A stretch of 64,000 nucleotides of DNA from Pseudomonas khavaziana (GCF_019145205.1 NZ_JAHSTT010000006.1:248001-312000); one strand, 5' to 3'; positions 26,369-35,159 are shown, numbered from the stretch's first letter. Notes: a model not told the origin generated them from the letters alone. Translations and numbers: made by a program.

Positions 26369-26644
26369 GGCTCACCTGCTGATCAACGGTTGGTGGTGCT
26401 TTGTTTTTTATAAGGGGAGTGCGGCATGGCCTTCCCTCGGGGTCGCTCATGGGCGACTTGGTGTGGCGACGCGGTCGGGCAGGGTTTTCATCCCCACCCC
26501 GCGCGCATTATTGGACTCTAGACTACGGCGCAAGGGCTATCTATGGCAGGGGCTGATAAGTCGGAGGATCAGGCAAGTATTCGCGAGGAATGAGCTATAG
26601 CCTCCTCCCACATTTTCGCTGATGCCAGCCAATACCACCTTTGA
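26369..26644. other. Intergenic stretch: promoter side of the dehydrogenase operon
   Basis: About 275 bases between the 2Fe-2S gene start and the end of the lysR gene. The 80 bases nearest 26645 contain parts of a decayed REP pair (GCGAGGAATGAGCTATAGCC, then CTCCCACATTTTCGC). No gene recognised. Confidence 0.4.
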
Positions 26645-27580
26645 TCAAATGAACCGAAACCCTCCCGCCAGTTTCTCCTTCAAATACCCCACCAACGCCG
26701 TCACTGCCTTGGGCACATGGGGCGAGTACGGCCTGATCAAATAGATTTCATCGGCAAACGCACCCTTGAGCGTCCACCCCTTCAACACCTGCACCAACTT
26801 GCCGCTGGCTAAAGCGGCCTGGGCGCTGAAGTCCGGGAGCAGGGCGATGCCCAGGTGGTTGAGCGCCGCGTCACGCAAGGCTTCGCTGTTGTTGGTGGAA
26901 AAGCTGCCGGCGATGGGCACGGTGACGCGCTGGCTGTTTTTGCCGCCGCGCTCGAAGGTCCAGGCCGGCTGGTCGCTGCCCCGTGGGTAGTAGAGGCAGT
27001 TATGCGCGCTGAGATCTGCCGGGGTTCGCGGTTCGCCGTGGTGTTGCAGGTAGTCCTGGGTTGCGACCAGGACCGAGGTGGTGTCGCACAGCTTCCACGC
27101 CACATGGGTTTCCGGCACCTGGAAACCATGGCGCACCGCCAGGTCATAACCCTCGGCCGCCAGTGAGCTCAAGGCGTCGGACACATCGAGCTGAATGCGC
27201 ACCTGCGGATACTGCTGCAAAAAACCGGAAAGGTGCGGCACCAGTTGTTGCCGGGCGAACGCCACCGGGGCGGTCAGGCGTACCAGGCCGCGAATTTCGC
27301 CGACCGAATCGCGTACCGAGGAAAAGCTGCGGGCGATCTGCGCGTAGGCGCTGCGCACGTCGCGGGTCAAGGACAACCCGGCCTCGGTCAGTCGTACGCT
27401 GCGCGTGGTGCGGGTCACCAGGCGCGTGCCGGTGGCTTTTTCCAGGTCGGAGATACGTTGGCTGACCGCGGATTTGCTCACCCCCAGGCGGGCAGCCGCA
27501 GCGGTGTAGGTGCCGTGTTCCTCCAGCACCGACAGCCAGTGAATGTGGGTCCACAAGCCTTCGATCTCAGCCTTTTCCAT
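26645..27580 (-). CDS. LysR family transcriptional regulator
   Basis: 311-residue regulator. The winged helix holds WLSVLEEHGTYTAAAARLGV and SKSAVSQRISDLEKATGTRL. The C-terminal domain begins RGLVRLTAPVAFARQQLVPH, the CrgA/PA-type branch that often controls neighbouring catabolic or efflux genes. I chose the ATG at 27580 (MEKAEIEGLWTHIHW), since the longer frame to 27703 would run through the shared promoter region. It is divergent from mmsA with 109 bases between starts, so mmsA is its likely target. Confidence 0.88.
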   Translation of the reverse strand: MEKAEIEGLWTHIHWLSVLEEHGTYTAAAARLGVSKSAVSQRISDLEKATGTRLVTRTTRSVRLTEAGLSLTRDVRSAYAQIARSFSSVRDSVGEIRGLVRLTAPVAFARQQLVPHLSGFLQQYPQVRIQLDVSDALSSLAAEGYDLAVRHGFQVPETHVAWKLCDTTSVLVATQDYLQHHGEPRTPADLSAHNCLYYPRGSDQPAWTFERGGKNSQRVTVPIAGSFSTNNSEALRDAALNHLGIALLPDFSAQAALASGKLVQVLKGWTLKGAFADEIYLIRPYSPHVPKAVTALVGYLKEKLAGGFRFI

Positions 27581-27689
27581 AATTGTATTGTTCGCATACA
27601 AGGACAATAAGTTCTGGATTCTGCTCTGGTTTGGAACAAATAGAAAGCCTATCGTATGTTCCAACGCTACCCACCGGGGATCCACTGCC

Positions 27690-29189
27690 ATGACCACCAC
27701 CATCGAACACTACATCAACGACCAGCGCGTCAGCCGCGATGACCGCTATCAGGACGTCTACAACCCGGCCACCGGCGAAGTGACCGGGCGCGTGGCCCTG
27801 GCCAGCCGCCAGACCGTGGCCGAAGCCGTCGCTGCCGCCCAGGCTGCATTTGCCGGCTGGGCCGACACGCCGCCGATCCGCCGCGCCCGTGTGCTGTTCG
27901 AATACCTGCACCTGCTGCGCGAACGCAAGGACGACCTGGCGCGCATCATCGTCGCCGAGCATGGCAAGGTGTTCACCGATGCCCAGGGCGAAGTCGACCG
28001 TGGCATCGATATCCTCGAATTTGCCTGCGGCATTCCCAACCTGCTCAAGGGCGAGCATTCCGACCAGGTCTCCCGTGGCATGGACAACTGGACGATGCGC
28101 CAACCCCTGGGCGTCGTCGCTGGCGTCACGCCGTTCAACTTCCCGGTGATGGTGCCGATGTGGATGTACCCCATCGCCATCGCGGCGGGCAACACCTTCA
28201 TTCTCAAGCCCAGCCCCACTGACCCGAGTGCCGCGCTGTTCATGGCCGAGCTGCTGCGTGAAGCCGGCTTGCCCAAAGGTGTGTTCAACGTGGTGCAGGG
28301 CGACAAGGAGTCGGTGGACGCACTGATCGAACACCCCGACGTAAAGGCCGTGAGCTTCGTCGGCTCCACGCCCATCGCCCAGTACATCTATGAGAGCGGT
28401 GCCCGTCACGGCAAGCGCGTGCAGGGCCTGGGCGGGGCGAAGAACCATATGGTGGTGATGCCCGATGCCGATATCGAGCGTACCGTCGACGCGCTGATGG
28501 GCGCCGCCTACGGCAGTGCCGGCGAGCGCTGCATGGCGATCTCGGTGGCGGTGCTGGTGGGGGATGTGGGCGACAAAGTCATTGCCGCCTTGACCGAGCG
28601 CGCCAAGACGTTGCGCATCACCGATGGCCGCGATTTGAAAGCCGAAATGGGTCCGATCGTGTCGCGGGCTGCGCTGGAGCGCATCAGCGGCTATATCGAG
28701 CAGGGCGTACAGGCCGGCGCGCATTTGTTGCTCGATGGCCGTGACTACGTGCCCACCGAGCCTGGCCTGGAAAACGGCTTCTGGCTCGGCGCCACCTTGT
28801 TCGACCACGTGACCCGGGACATGAGCATCTACCGCGAAGAAATCTTCGGCCCGGTGCTGGCCTGCGTGCGCGTCAACGATTTCGCCGAAGCAGTGAAGCT
28901 GGTCAACGACCACGAGTTCGGCAACGGCGTCAGCTGCTTCACCCGCGACGGCAACATCGCCCGCGAATTCGCCCGGCGCATTGAAGTGGGCATGGTCGGC
29001 ATCAACGTACCGATCCCGGTGCCGATGGCCTGGCATGGTTTTGGTGGCTGGAAGAAGAGCCTGTTCGGCGACATGCATGCCTACGGCACCGAGGGCGTGC
29101 GCTTCTACACCAAGCAGAAGTCAATCATGCAGCGTTGGTCGGAGAGTATCGAGCAGGGTGCGGAGTTTGCGATGCCTGTTTCAAAGTAA
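27690..29189 (+). CDS. mmsA: CoA-acylating methylmalonate/malonate-semialdehyde dehydrogenase
   Basis: 499 residues, full-length member of the CoA-dependent aldehyde dehydrogenase branch. Seen are YNPATGEVTGRVALASRQTV, WTMRQPLGVVAGVTPFNFPV, KGVFNVVQGDKESVDALIEH, the catalytic Cys in GSAGERCMAISVAVLVGD, and the C-terminal VPMAWHGFGGWKKSLFGDMH. Known relatives turn methylmalonate semialdehyde into propionyl-CoA (valine or inositol breakdown) or malonate semialdehyde into acetyl-CoA. mmsB and other valine genes are not next to it, so the beta-alanine/malonate semialdehyde role is equally possible. A divergent LysR gene probably controls it. Confidence 0.92.
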   Translation: MTTTIEHYINDQRVSRDDRYQDVYNPATGEVTGRVALASRQTVAEAVAAAQAAFAGWADTPPIRRARVLFEYLHLLRERKDDLARIIVAEHGKVFTDAQGEVDRGIDILEFACGIPNLLKGEHSDQVSRGMDNWTMRQPLGVVAGVTPFNFPVMVPMWMYPIAIAAGNTFILKPSPTDPSAALFMAELLREAGLPKGVFNVVQGDKESVDALIEHPDVKAVSFVGSTPIAQYIYESGARHGKRVQGLGGAKNHMVVMPDADIERTVDALMGAAYGSAGERCMAISVAVLVGDVGDKVIAALTERAKTLRITDGRDLKAEMGPIVSRAALERISGYIEQGVQAGAHLLLDGRDYVPTEPGLENGFWLGATLFDHVTRDMSIYREEIFGPVLACVRVNDFAEAVKLVNDHEFGNGVSCFTRDGNIAREFARRIEVGMVGINVPIPVPMAWHGFGGWKKSLFGDMHAYGTEGVRFYTKQKSIMQRWSESIEQGAEFAMPVSK

Positions 29190-29215
29190 GGTTTAACCTG
29201 CGCCGCAGGGGCTTA

Positions 29216-29306
29216 ATGTGGGAGGGGGCTTGCTCCCGATGGCGGTGTTTCAGGCACTGTATCTGAGCCTGAAACACCGCCATCGGGAGCAAGCCCCCTC
29301 CCACAT
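29216..29306. repeat. REPIN, GTGGGAGGGGGCTTGC family
   Basis: Near-perfect palindrome: ATGTGGGAGGGGGCTTGCTC at the left, GAGCAAGCCCCCTCCCACAT at the right, with the inner arms GATGGCGGTGTTTCAGGC / GCCTGAAACACCGCCATC also pairing. It lies after mmsA and could end its transcript. Confidence 0.9.
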
Positions 29307-29434
29307 TTTTATGTGTTTGCTCTGAATTGACGCGAAGAACATAAAAGTCCAGTATGGAATTATAAGTACAAAGTCATCGCCGCACGTTTTTCTTCACTCT
29401 TGCCAAACCAACAACAACCCGCGAGAACCCGATC

Positions 29435-30211
29435 ATGAAGAAACGCCACCTTATCCCCGCCCTGGCCCTGAGCCTGTTCGCTGCCAGCCACTTGCTCGCC
29501 GCCGAGACAACCCTGCGTATCGGCATCGAGGCCGCTTACCCGCCTTTCGCCTCAAAGACCGGTGACGGCAAGATCGTCGGTTTCGACTACGACATCGGCA
29601 ACGCCCTGTGTGCGCAAATGAAGGTCAAGTGCGTGTGGGTCGAAGGTGAGTTCGACGGCTTGATTCCCTCCCTCAAGGTCAAGAAAATCGACATGGCGCT
29701 GTCGTCCATGACCATCAACGAAGACCGCAAGAAATCAGTGGATTTCACCCACAAGTATTACTTCACCTCCTCACGCCTGGTGATGAAGGACGGTGCGGTG
29801 GTGGATGACCAGTACGCCAGCCTCAAGGGCAAGAACGTCGGCGTGCAACGCGCCACCACCACCGACCGTTATGCCACCGAGGTGTTCGAGCCCAAGGGCA
29901 TCAACGTCAAGCGCTACAGCAATAACGAAGAGATCTACATGGACCTGGCAGCGGGGCGCCTGGATGCAATCTTTGCCGACACCATCCCCCTGAGCGACTT
30001 CCTGGCGATGCCACGCGGCCAAGGCTATGCCTTTGTCGGCCCGGAACTCAAGGATCCGAAATACGTGGGCGAGGGCGCGGGGATTGCAGTGCGCAAGGGC
30101 AATACGGCATTGGTCAGCGAGTTGAATGCGGCCATCGATGGCATTCGAGCCAGTGGCGAATACCAGAAGATTTCGCAGCAGTACTTCAAGACCGATATCT
30201 ACGGCGACTGA
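29435..30211 (+). CDS. Periplasmic amino-acid-binding protein of an ABC transporter (basic amino acid type)
   Basis: 258 residues with a signal peptide (MKKRHLIPALALSLFAASHL, cleavage near LLAAE). The mature part follows the HisJ/ArgT/AotJ pattern: LRIGIEAAYPPFASKTGDGK, GFDYDIGNALCAQMKVKCVW, LSSMTINEDRKKSVDFTHKY, QRATTTDRYATEVFEP. The residues resemble lysine/arginine/ornithine-type binding proteins. No permease or ATPase genes are next to it, so it is an orphan that must share a transporter. It sits beside dauBAR, which breaks down D-arginine, so uptake of D- or L-arginine/lysine is a sensible guess. Confidence 0.9.
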   Translation: MKKRHLIPALALSLFAASHLLAAETTLRIGIEAAYPPFASKTGDGKIVGFDYDIGNALCAQMKVKCVWVEGEFDGLIPSLKVKKIDMALSSMTINEDRKKSVDFTHKYYFTSSRLVMKDGAVVDDQYASLKGKNVGVQRATTTDRYATEVFEPKGINVKRYSNNEEIYMDLAAGRLDAIFADTIPLSDFLAMPRGQGYAFVGPELKDPKYVGEGAGIAVRKGNTALVSELNAAIDGIRASGEYQKISQQYFKTDIYGD

Positions 30212-30230
30212 TCTCAGCTGCTCGAACCCT

Positions 30231-30330
30231 TGTAGGAGCGAGCTTGCTCGCGAAGGACTCACAGGCACCGCGTTTACCCAGAACACACGCGTTATCGTTG
30301 AGGTTCTTCGCGAGCAAGCTCGCTCCTGCA
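30231..30330. repeat. REPIN, GTAGGAGCGAGCTTGC family
   Basis: TGTAGGAGCGAGCTTGCTCG at the left and CGAGCAAGCTCGCTCCTGCA at the right, in the gap between two convergent genes (the binding-protein gene and dauR), where it may serve as a two-way transcript end. Confidence 0.88.
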
Positions 30331-30335
30331 GGTGG

Positions 30336-30962
30336 TCAAGCCTTTAACTCTTTCAGGTGCTTGTAGACCGTCGCCCGCCCCATGCCCAGCACATTGGCCA
30401 CATAGTTGGAGGCGCTCTTGCCCTTGAATGCGCCTTCGGCATGCAGCGCCAGCACCAGTTCACGCTTGTGGTCGCGGGTCAGCAGGTTGAGGCTCAACTG
30501 GCGCTCGCGCAGCCAGGCATGCAGGAACGTGTTGATGCGTTCCTGCCAATCATCGCGAAACAATGCATCCGGCTGGGCGATCAACTTGCTTGGCGACAGG
30601 AACAGGTCCAGTGCCGCCTTGGCGGTTTCAAACATCGAGATATTCAGGTTGATACACAGCACGGCCAGCCGGCGGCCTTTGTGGTCGTGCAGCACAGTGC
30701 TCAGGCTGCGAATTTTCTGACCGTCCCAGTTGAGTTTTTCGTAAGGGCCGATATTCACTTCGCTGATGTCACCGTCCAGCATGTCCTCCAGCGACGAATC
30801 ATCACCCAAACTGCGTTTAGACAGGTTGTTGGCGATGTAGTCGACGGTTTGCGTACGCAAGTCATGCAGCACCACTTCCGCATGGGGAAAGAACAGGGTG
30901 GCGATCGCATCGGCGATGCCACGAAAGTTTTGCATGACGGTGTCTTGTTCGGCGATGGTCAT
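30336..30962 (-). CDS. dauR: DauR-like regulator (YheO PAS-like plus HTH)
   Basis: 208 residues. The N-terminal YheO/PAS-like domain (FPHAEVVLHDLRTQTVDYIA, LNWDGQKIRSLSTVLHDHKG) is followed by a C-terminal helix-turn-helix (LVLALHAEGAFKGKSASNYV, LGMGRATVYKHLKEL). This is the DauR type that controls the D-arginine operon in Pseudomonas aeruginosa. The ATG at 30962 overlaps the dauA stop as TGATG. Third gene of dauBAR, in the same order as in P. aeruginosa. A D- or L-arginine-related effector is expected. Confidence 0.88.
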   Translation of the reverse strand: MTIAEQDTVMQNFRGIADAIATLFFPHAEVVLHDLRTQTVDYIANNLSKRSLGDDSSLEDMLDGDISEVNIGPYEKLNWDGQKIRSLSTVLHDHKGRRLAVLCINLNISMFETAKAALDLFLSPSKLIAQPDALFRDDWQERINTFLHAWLRERQLSLNLLTRDHKRELVLALHAEGAFKGKSASNYVANVLGMGRATVYKHLKELKA

Positions 30963-32095
30963 CAATGGGGCTCCAGGCGGACGGGGGAGAGCATACCAGC
31001 GTCCAGGCCGAATCGCGTCAGCGCCTCGGGCAGCGGTGCGCCGCGCACCAGTGCGGCGCTGGCCTGGCCCATGGCCGGAGAGGTCTGGATACCATAACCA
31101 CCCTGTGCTGCCACCCAGAACAGCCCTGGCACCTGCGGGTCAAAACCGCAGAGCAAATCACCGTCGTGCACGAAACTGCGCAGCCCGGCCCAGGTGCGCG
31201 TCGGGCGGCGGATGGTCAGGGTGGTGGCCTCTTCAATCTGGTAGATGCCCATGGCGATATCCAGTTCTTCGGGCTGCACGTCCTGGGGCTCCACCGGGTC
31301 GGCATTGGCCGGCGAGCCGAGGAACATGCCGGCATCCGGCTTCATGTAGAAGGCTTCGTCGAGGGCTACCAGCATTGGCCAATCATGGCTGTTCACCCCG
31401 TCGGGGCCGGCGAAGATAAAGGCCGAGCGGCGCTTGGGTTGCAGGCCGATGGACGCCGCGCCGGCCAGACCGCCGATATGGTCGGCCCAGGCGCCAGCGG
31501 CGTTGATGATGACTGGGGCGCTGAAGGTTGCGTCCTGGGTACGCACTTGCCACAGACCTTCGGCGTCACGACTCAGGCCCAGCACATGGCTGTCGGTGCG
31601 TACCTCTCCGTGGTTACGGCGGATACCGCGCAGATAGCCCTGGTGCAGGGCGTCGGTGTCGATGTCGCAGGCGGTGGGGTCATAGATGGCACCGTGGACT
31701 TTCTCGCGACGCAGGATCGGCAGCCGTGCACAGGCTTCGTCGGCACTCAGGCGTTCCACCTGGGCTACGGTGGCTTTGGCGCTCAGGTATTGGCTGTCCA
31801 GCTCCGCCGGATCGCCGTTGAAGTCGACGGTCATTTCGCCCCGGGGTGTGAGCAATGGATGCGCGCAGAAGCCCGCTGGCGGTTCATCGAAAAACGCCCG
31901 GCTGGCCAGGGTCAGCGCACGTACTTGCGGGGTGCCGTAGGCCGCCGTGTAAAGCGCCGCCGAACGACCGGTGGAGTGATAGGCCGGATGGTTTTCACGC
32001 TCCAGCACCAGCACCTTGCCGTGCTGCGACAACCAGAAACCGGTGGATGCGCCGGCAATGCCGCCGCCGATGATGATGAAATCTGCCTGCTGCAT
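30962..32095 (-). CDS. dauA: D-arginine dehydrogenase (FAD-dependent)
   Basis: 377 residues, very close in length and wording to P. aeruginosa DauA as I remember it: ADFIIIGGGIAGASTGFWLS (FAD Rossmann), HSTGRSAALYTAAYGTPQVR, DIDTDALHQGYLRGIRRN, LQPKRRSAFIFAGPDGVNSH, LDEAFYMKPDAGMFLGSPAN, TLTIRRPTRTWAGLRSFV. DauA oxidises D-arginine and other D-amino acids to 2-ketoacids plus ammonia, passing electrons to the membrane chain. I start it at the ATG at 32095; the dauB stop lies 13 bases before. With DauB it turns D-arginine into L-arginine. Confidence 0.95.
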   Translation of the reverse strand: MQQADFIIIGGGIAGASTGFWLSQHGKVLVLERENHPAYHSTGRSAALYTAAYGTPQVRALTLASRAFFDEPPAGFCAHPLLTPRGEMTVDFNGDPAELDSQYLSAKATVAQVERLSADEACARLPILRREKVHGAIYDPTACDIDTDALHQGYLRGIRRNHGEVRTDSHVLGLSRDAEGLWQVRTQDATFSAPVIINAAGAWADHIGGLAGAASIGLQPKRRSAFIFAGPDGVNSHDWPMLVALDEAFYMKPDAGMFLGSPANADPVEPQDVQPEELDIAMGIYQIEEATTLTIRRPTRTWAGLRSFVHDGDLLCGFDPQVPGLFWVAAQGGYGIQTSPAMGQASAALVRGAPLPEALTRFGLDAGMLSPVRLEPH

Positions 32096-32108
32096 AAAAA
32101 TCTCCGGG

Positions 32109-33056
32109 TTAGCGCTGCAGTTGGTACAAGGCATTGGCCAATGCAATATCTTCCAGGCCCAGGCCAATGGAGCGGAAAAATACCGGCCGATCGTAGTTTG
32201 GACGTTGCGCCATGTCGCAGAGCAATTCGGGCAAGTCACCGAGCACTGCGCGCGCGTCCCAGCCGTGCTGTTCGCTGGCGATCAGCATATCGCCGGCCGC
32301 GCCCGGCGTGGTCTGCCGATAGTCGCAGTACACCTGCATCTGGTTGAGGCACGCCGGGGGCACTTCATGGGCACGGGGTGCATTGGTGCTGATGGAGGTG
32401 ATCAGGGCAGGCTTGCGCAAGCGCATCGGGTCGATCACCGGGCCTGCCGATGAGGTGCAGAGCATGATCACATCCGCGTCCTCTACTGCGGCATCGCAAG
32501 TGTCGGCGAGGGCCAGGCGCGGGTCCAGGCCGGTCAACTGCGCGCGGGTGTCGGCGCTGGCACTGTCAAGGCTGGGGGAGTACAGGCGGATGTGCTGCCA
32601 GTCGCGCAGGTTCTGCACATAACGCAGGTGCGCCTGGGCGACCTTGCCGCTGCCGATGATCGCCAGACGCTGCGCCGTCGCCGGTGCCAGAGCGTCCACC
32701 GCCAGTGCGGTGGTCGCGGCGGTGCGTGCGGTGGTCAGCTCAGAAGCGTCGCACAACAGCAACGGCTGGCCACTGTGCATCGACATCAACAGCGTCCACG
32801 CCGTCACCAGGGGCCCTTGCTCACGCACGATGTAGGGTGAGGTCTTGACCCCATACACCCCGTCCTCGGCCAGCACCCCCAGGTAGTTGATAAAGTCACC
32901 GGCACCGTGGGGGAACTCCACCCACTGCTGCGGCGGTTGCACGGCCTGCCCGGCGGCCAGGTCGCAGAACAGCTTGCGCAGGATAAGAGGTACATCGATC
33001 TGGGCGAGCAATGCCCGCGCCTGAACTTGATCGATGATGAGGGGGGAATTGGACAT
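32109..33056 (-). CDS. dauB: DauB, ornithine-cyclodeaminase-family reductase acting with DauA
   Basis: 315 residues of the ornithine cyclodeaminase/mu-crystallin family (VQPPQQWVEFPHGAGDFINY, GPLVTAWTLLMSMHSGQPLL, TARTAATTALAVDALAP, RLAIIGSGKVAQAHLRYVQN with the NAD(P) site, DADVIMLCTSSAGPVI). In the DauBA pair this protein reductively aminates 2-ketoarginine to L-arginine. The ATG at 33056 has GGAG 6-9 bases upstream; a longer frame to 33095 is less likely. First gene of the dauBAR operon, whose promoter must lie between 33057 and the REPIN at 33153. Confidence 0.92.
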   Translation of the reverse strand: MSNSPLIIDQVQARALLAQIDVPLILRKLFCDLAAGQAVQPPQQWVEFPHGAGDFINYLGVLAEDGVYGVKTSPYIVREQGPLVTAWTLLMSMHSGQPLLLCDASELTTARTAATTALAVDALAPATAQRLAIIGSGKVAQAHLRYVQNLRDWQHIRLYSPSLDSASADTRAQLTGLDPRLALADTCDAAVEDADVIMLCTSSAGPVIDPMRLRKPALITSISTNAPRAHEVPPACLNQMQVYCDYRQTTPGAAGDMLIASEQHGWDARAVLGDLPELLCDMAQRPNYDRPVFFRSIGLGLEDIALANALYQLQR

Positions 33057-33152
33057 GGATGTCTCCAGGGAAACTAATTTGTCTATTATGGACATTTAGT
33101 TCTTGTACGCAATAACCCCTGGAAAAAATGGAGATCAATGTGGGAGATCAAA

Positions 33153-33241
33153 GTGGGAGGGGGCTTGCCCCCGATAGCGGTGTATCAGTCAAGCAGATAC
33201 TGACTGACACTCAGCCATCGGGAGCAAGCCCCCTCCCACAG
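33153..33241. repeat. REPIN, GTGGGAGGGGGCTTGC family
   Basis: GTGGGAGGGGGCTTGCCCCC at the left and GGGAGCAAGCCCCCTCCCAC at the right, between the dauB promoter and the end of the DUF6124-like gene. Confidence 0.88.
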
Positions 33242-33254
33242 TTTCAACCGCGTT

Positions 33255-33563
33255 CTATGCAGTGGCTTTTGTGCAGGTCAGGCATTCGATGGAGCGATCC
33301 ACGGTGGTCTTGGCAATTTCCAGCAAATGCCACACCGCCAGGATCTTCGCCCGCTCGGGGCTTTGCAGCAGCTCGCCGCAGTCCAGCGCGGTAGCGGATG
33401 CGCTGTCGAGCAAACTGGCGGTGTAGAGCAGGGCGTCTTCGAAGCTCAGGTCTTCGTTGACGCAGTGGAAGCCTTGGGTGGGCAGGTAGTGGTCGATGGC
33501 GCGGTTGAAGGCGGCGCGGTCTTTTGCGGGATCGATGGGTGGATCGGGTAAGACTTTACTCAT
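33255..33563 (-). CDS. DUF6124/DUF3077-like small protein
   Basis: 102 residues: DRAAFNRAIDHYLPTQGFHC, then LSFEDALLYTASLLDSASAT, then RAKILAVWHLLEIAKTTVDR. This matches a Pseudomonas-specific small helical family I know as DUF6124 (older name DUF3077); its function is unknown, and genomes usually have many copies. AAGGAAG precedes the ATG. The 190 bases upstream form a strongly structured leader (see 33601-33748), which looks like a conserved companion of these genes. Confidence 0.75.
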   Translation of the reverse strand: MSKVLPDPPIDPAKDRAAFNRAIDHYLPTQGFHCVNEDLSFEDALLYTASLLDSASATALDCGELLQSPERAKILAVWHLLEIAKTTVDRSIECLTCTKATA

Positions 33564-33600
33564 TGCTTAGCTTCCTTTTGGATTCAAGGAGCCGAACCTT

Positions 33601-33748
33601 TCGCGACTAAACGTAGGGTGGCGGCTGTACGCAGGTTAGTCGACCGGCCAAAAGGCAAAATCCGGCGCACCCAAGGGCGCCCTGCGCACAGCCACCGTAA
33701 AACATGGGTGGTTCATGCGCCTTTTGGAATACCGGGCGACTAAACCCG
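33601..33748 (-). promoter_or_regulatory. Structured leader upstream of the DUF6124-like gene (candidate cis-RNA)
   Basis: On the minus strand this leader holds, in order: GGGTTTAGTCGCCCGGT (33731-33747), CCAAAAGGCGC (about 33718-33728), GGTGGCTGT (33688-33696), GCCTTTTGG (33648-33656), CCGGTCGACTAACC (33634-33647), ACAGCCGCCACCC (33616-33628) and GTTTAGTCGCGA (33601-33612). Several pairs can form: the first with the fifth, the second with the fourth, the third with the sixth. The last element repeats the first and can compete for CGACTAAC. Such competing pairings are what a cis-acting RNA switch or attenuator would show. A 60-odd codon frame through it is probably not a gene. The adjoining 33751-33914 has no other recognised feature. 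Confidence 0.4.
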
Positions 33749-33914
33749 ATCACTGAATTGGCAGTGACGGACCGCAGACTAGCCATCGATTCCAGCAGGC
33801 ACAAGGCGGCAGGGATTGTCTAGGAAACGTCCTGCAATTTAAAGGGACACGCCTTGCTGGCCCTTTAAAAACCATGACCAAATGCCACCAACCCCTCATT
33901 TGAAATGCAGATAA

Positions 33915-34005
33915 ATGTGGGAGGGGGCTTGCTCCCGATGGCGGTGTGTCAGTCACAGATGTGTTCACTGACACTCCCTCATCGGGAGCAAGCCCCCTCC
34001 CACAG
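33915..34005. repeat. REPIN, GTGGGAGGGGGCTTGC family
   Basis: ATGTGGGAGGGGGCTTGCTC at the left and GAGCAAGCCCCCTCCCACAG at the right, 18 bases after the xylH stop (minus strand), where it may define the end of the xyl transcript. Confidence 0.9.
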
Positions 34006-34022
34006 GGTTCTCCAGTATTGGC

Positions 34023-35159
34023 TTACCGCCGTCCCGCTCGCGTACTCACATCCACCCACACCGCCAGCACCAGAATGCTGCCCTTCACAATCATCTGCCA
34101 GTAACTGTCTACATCCAGCATCGACATGCCGTTATCCAGGCTGGTAATCACCAGGGCCCCGAGCAACGCGCCGTATACCGTGCCCGAGCCGCCGCGCATC
34201 GAGGTGCCGCCAATAAAGCAGGCGGCGATGGCGTCGAGTTCGCCCATGTTGCCCGCCGACGGTGACCCGGCGGCGAGGCGGGCGGTGTTGACCAGGCCGG
34301 CGAGGGCGCACATCACGCCCATGATGCCGAAGATCCACAGTTTCACCGCCTGCACATTGATGCCCGACAGCCGCGTGGCTTCCATATTGCTGCCCACCGC
34401 GTACACCCGCCGACCAAAAACGGTCTGGCTGGTGACGTAGCTGAATACGCCGAGCAGCACCAGCAACAGCAGCACCGGCACCGGGATGCCGTCGTAGCTG
34501 TTGAGGGTGGTGACAAACCCGGCGAGCACCGCGCCGATCAGCATCACACGCAGCCCGTCACGCACCAGCGAGTGCGCGGCCAGGCCATGCAGCGCGCGGT
34601 TGCGCCGTTGTTTCCAGGTCAGAAAAAGCGTTAGCGCGAACAGCAATACACCCAGCCCGGCACCCACCGTGTGAGGCAAGTAGCCCTGCCCCACATAGAC
34701 CAGCGATGGCGACACCGGCGCGATGGTGGTGCCGCCGGTAATCCCCAGCAGAATCCCGCGAAATGCCAGCATGCCGCCCAGGCCGACGATAAATGAGGGG
34801 ATGCGCAGGTAAGCGGTCATGTAGCCGTTGGCCAGGCCGATCATCAGGCCGCACAGCGCCACCAGACTGAGGTTGGCCAGCAGCGGCACGTGATAGACCA
34901 CGTCGAGAATCGCCGCCAGCCCGCCCAGCAGCCCGAGCAACGAGCCCACCGACAAATCAATCTCGCCGCTGATGATCACCAGCACCATGCCGCACGCCAA
35001 TATCCCGGTGATCGACATCTGCCGCAGCAGGTTGGACAGGTTGCGCGGGGTGAGGAAGCCGCCCTCGGTCTGCCAACTGAAAAACAGCCAGATGAACGCC
35101 ACGGCGATCACCAGCGCGAGCATTTTGTAGCGGGTGAAAAGGTGTTTGACCTGATTCAT
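34023..35159 (-). CDS. xylH: D-xylose ABC transporter permease
   Basis: 378 residues with about ten membrane helices, of the RbsC/XylH permease family. Seen are LLRQMSITGILACGMVLVII then SGEIDLSVGSLLGLLGGLAA (the family motif), IPSFIVGLGGMLAFRGILLG, FGRRVYAVGSNMEATRLSGI, NVQAVKLWIFGIMGVMCALA and the C-terminal SLDNGMSMLDVDSYWQMIVK. The long extra-membrane loop before YDGIPVP is typical of XylH rather than RbsC. The start follows directly on the xylG stop with no gap. It imports xylose with XylF and XylG. Confidence 0.95.
   Translation of the reverse strand: MNQVKHLFTRYKMLALVIAVAFIWLFFSWQTEGGFLTPRNLSNLLRQMSITGILACGMVLVIISGEIDLSVGSLLGLLGGLAAILDVVYHVPLLANLSLVALCGLMIGLANGYMTAYLRIPSFIVGLGGMLAFRGILLGITGGTTIAPVSPSLVYVGQGYLPHTVGAGLGVLLFALTLFLTWKQRRNRALHGLAAHSLVRDGLRVMLIGAVLAGFVTTLNSYDGIPVPVLLLLVLLGVFSYVTSQTVFGRRVYAVGSNMEATRLSGINVQAVKLWIFGIMGVMCALAGLVNTARLAAGSPSAGNMGELDAIAACFIGGTSMRGGSGTVYGALLGALVITSLDNGMSMLDVDSYWQMIVKGSILVLAVWVDVSTRAGRR

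Noticed and set aside
33607..33804. 65-codon minus-strand frame over the DUF6124 leader
   Set aside because: The sequence is better explained by paired RNA elements; the frame has no clear ribosome site, and similar short proteins listed for Pseudomonas may be artefacts of the same element.
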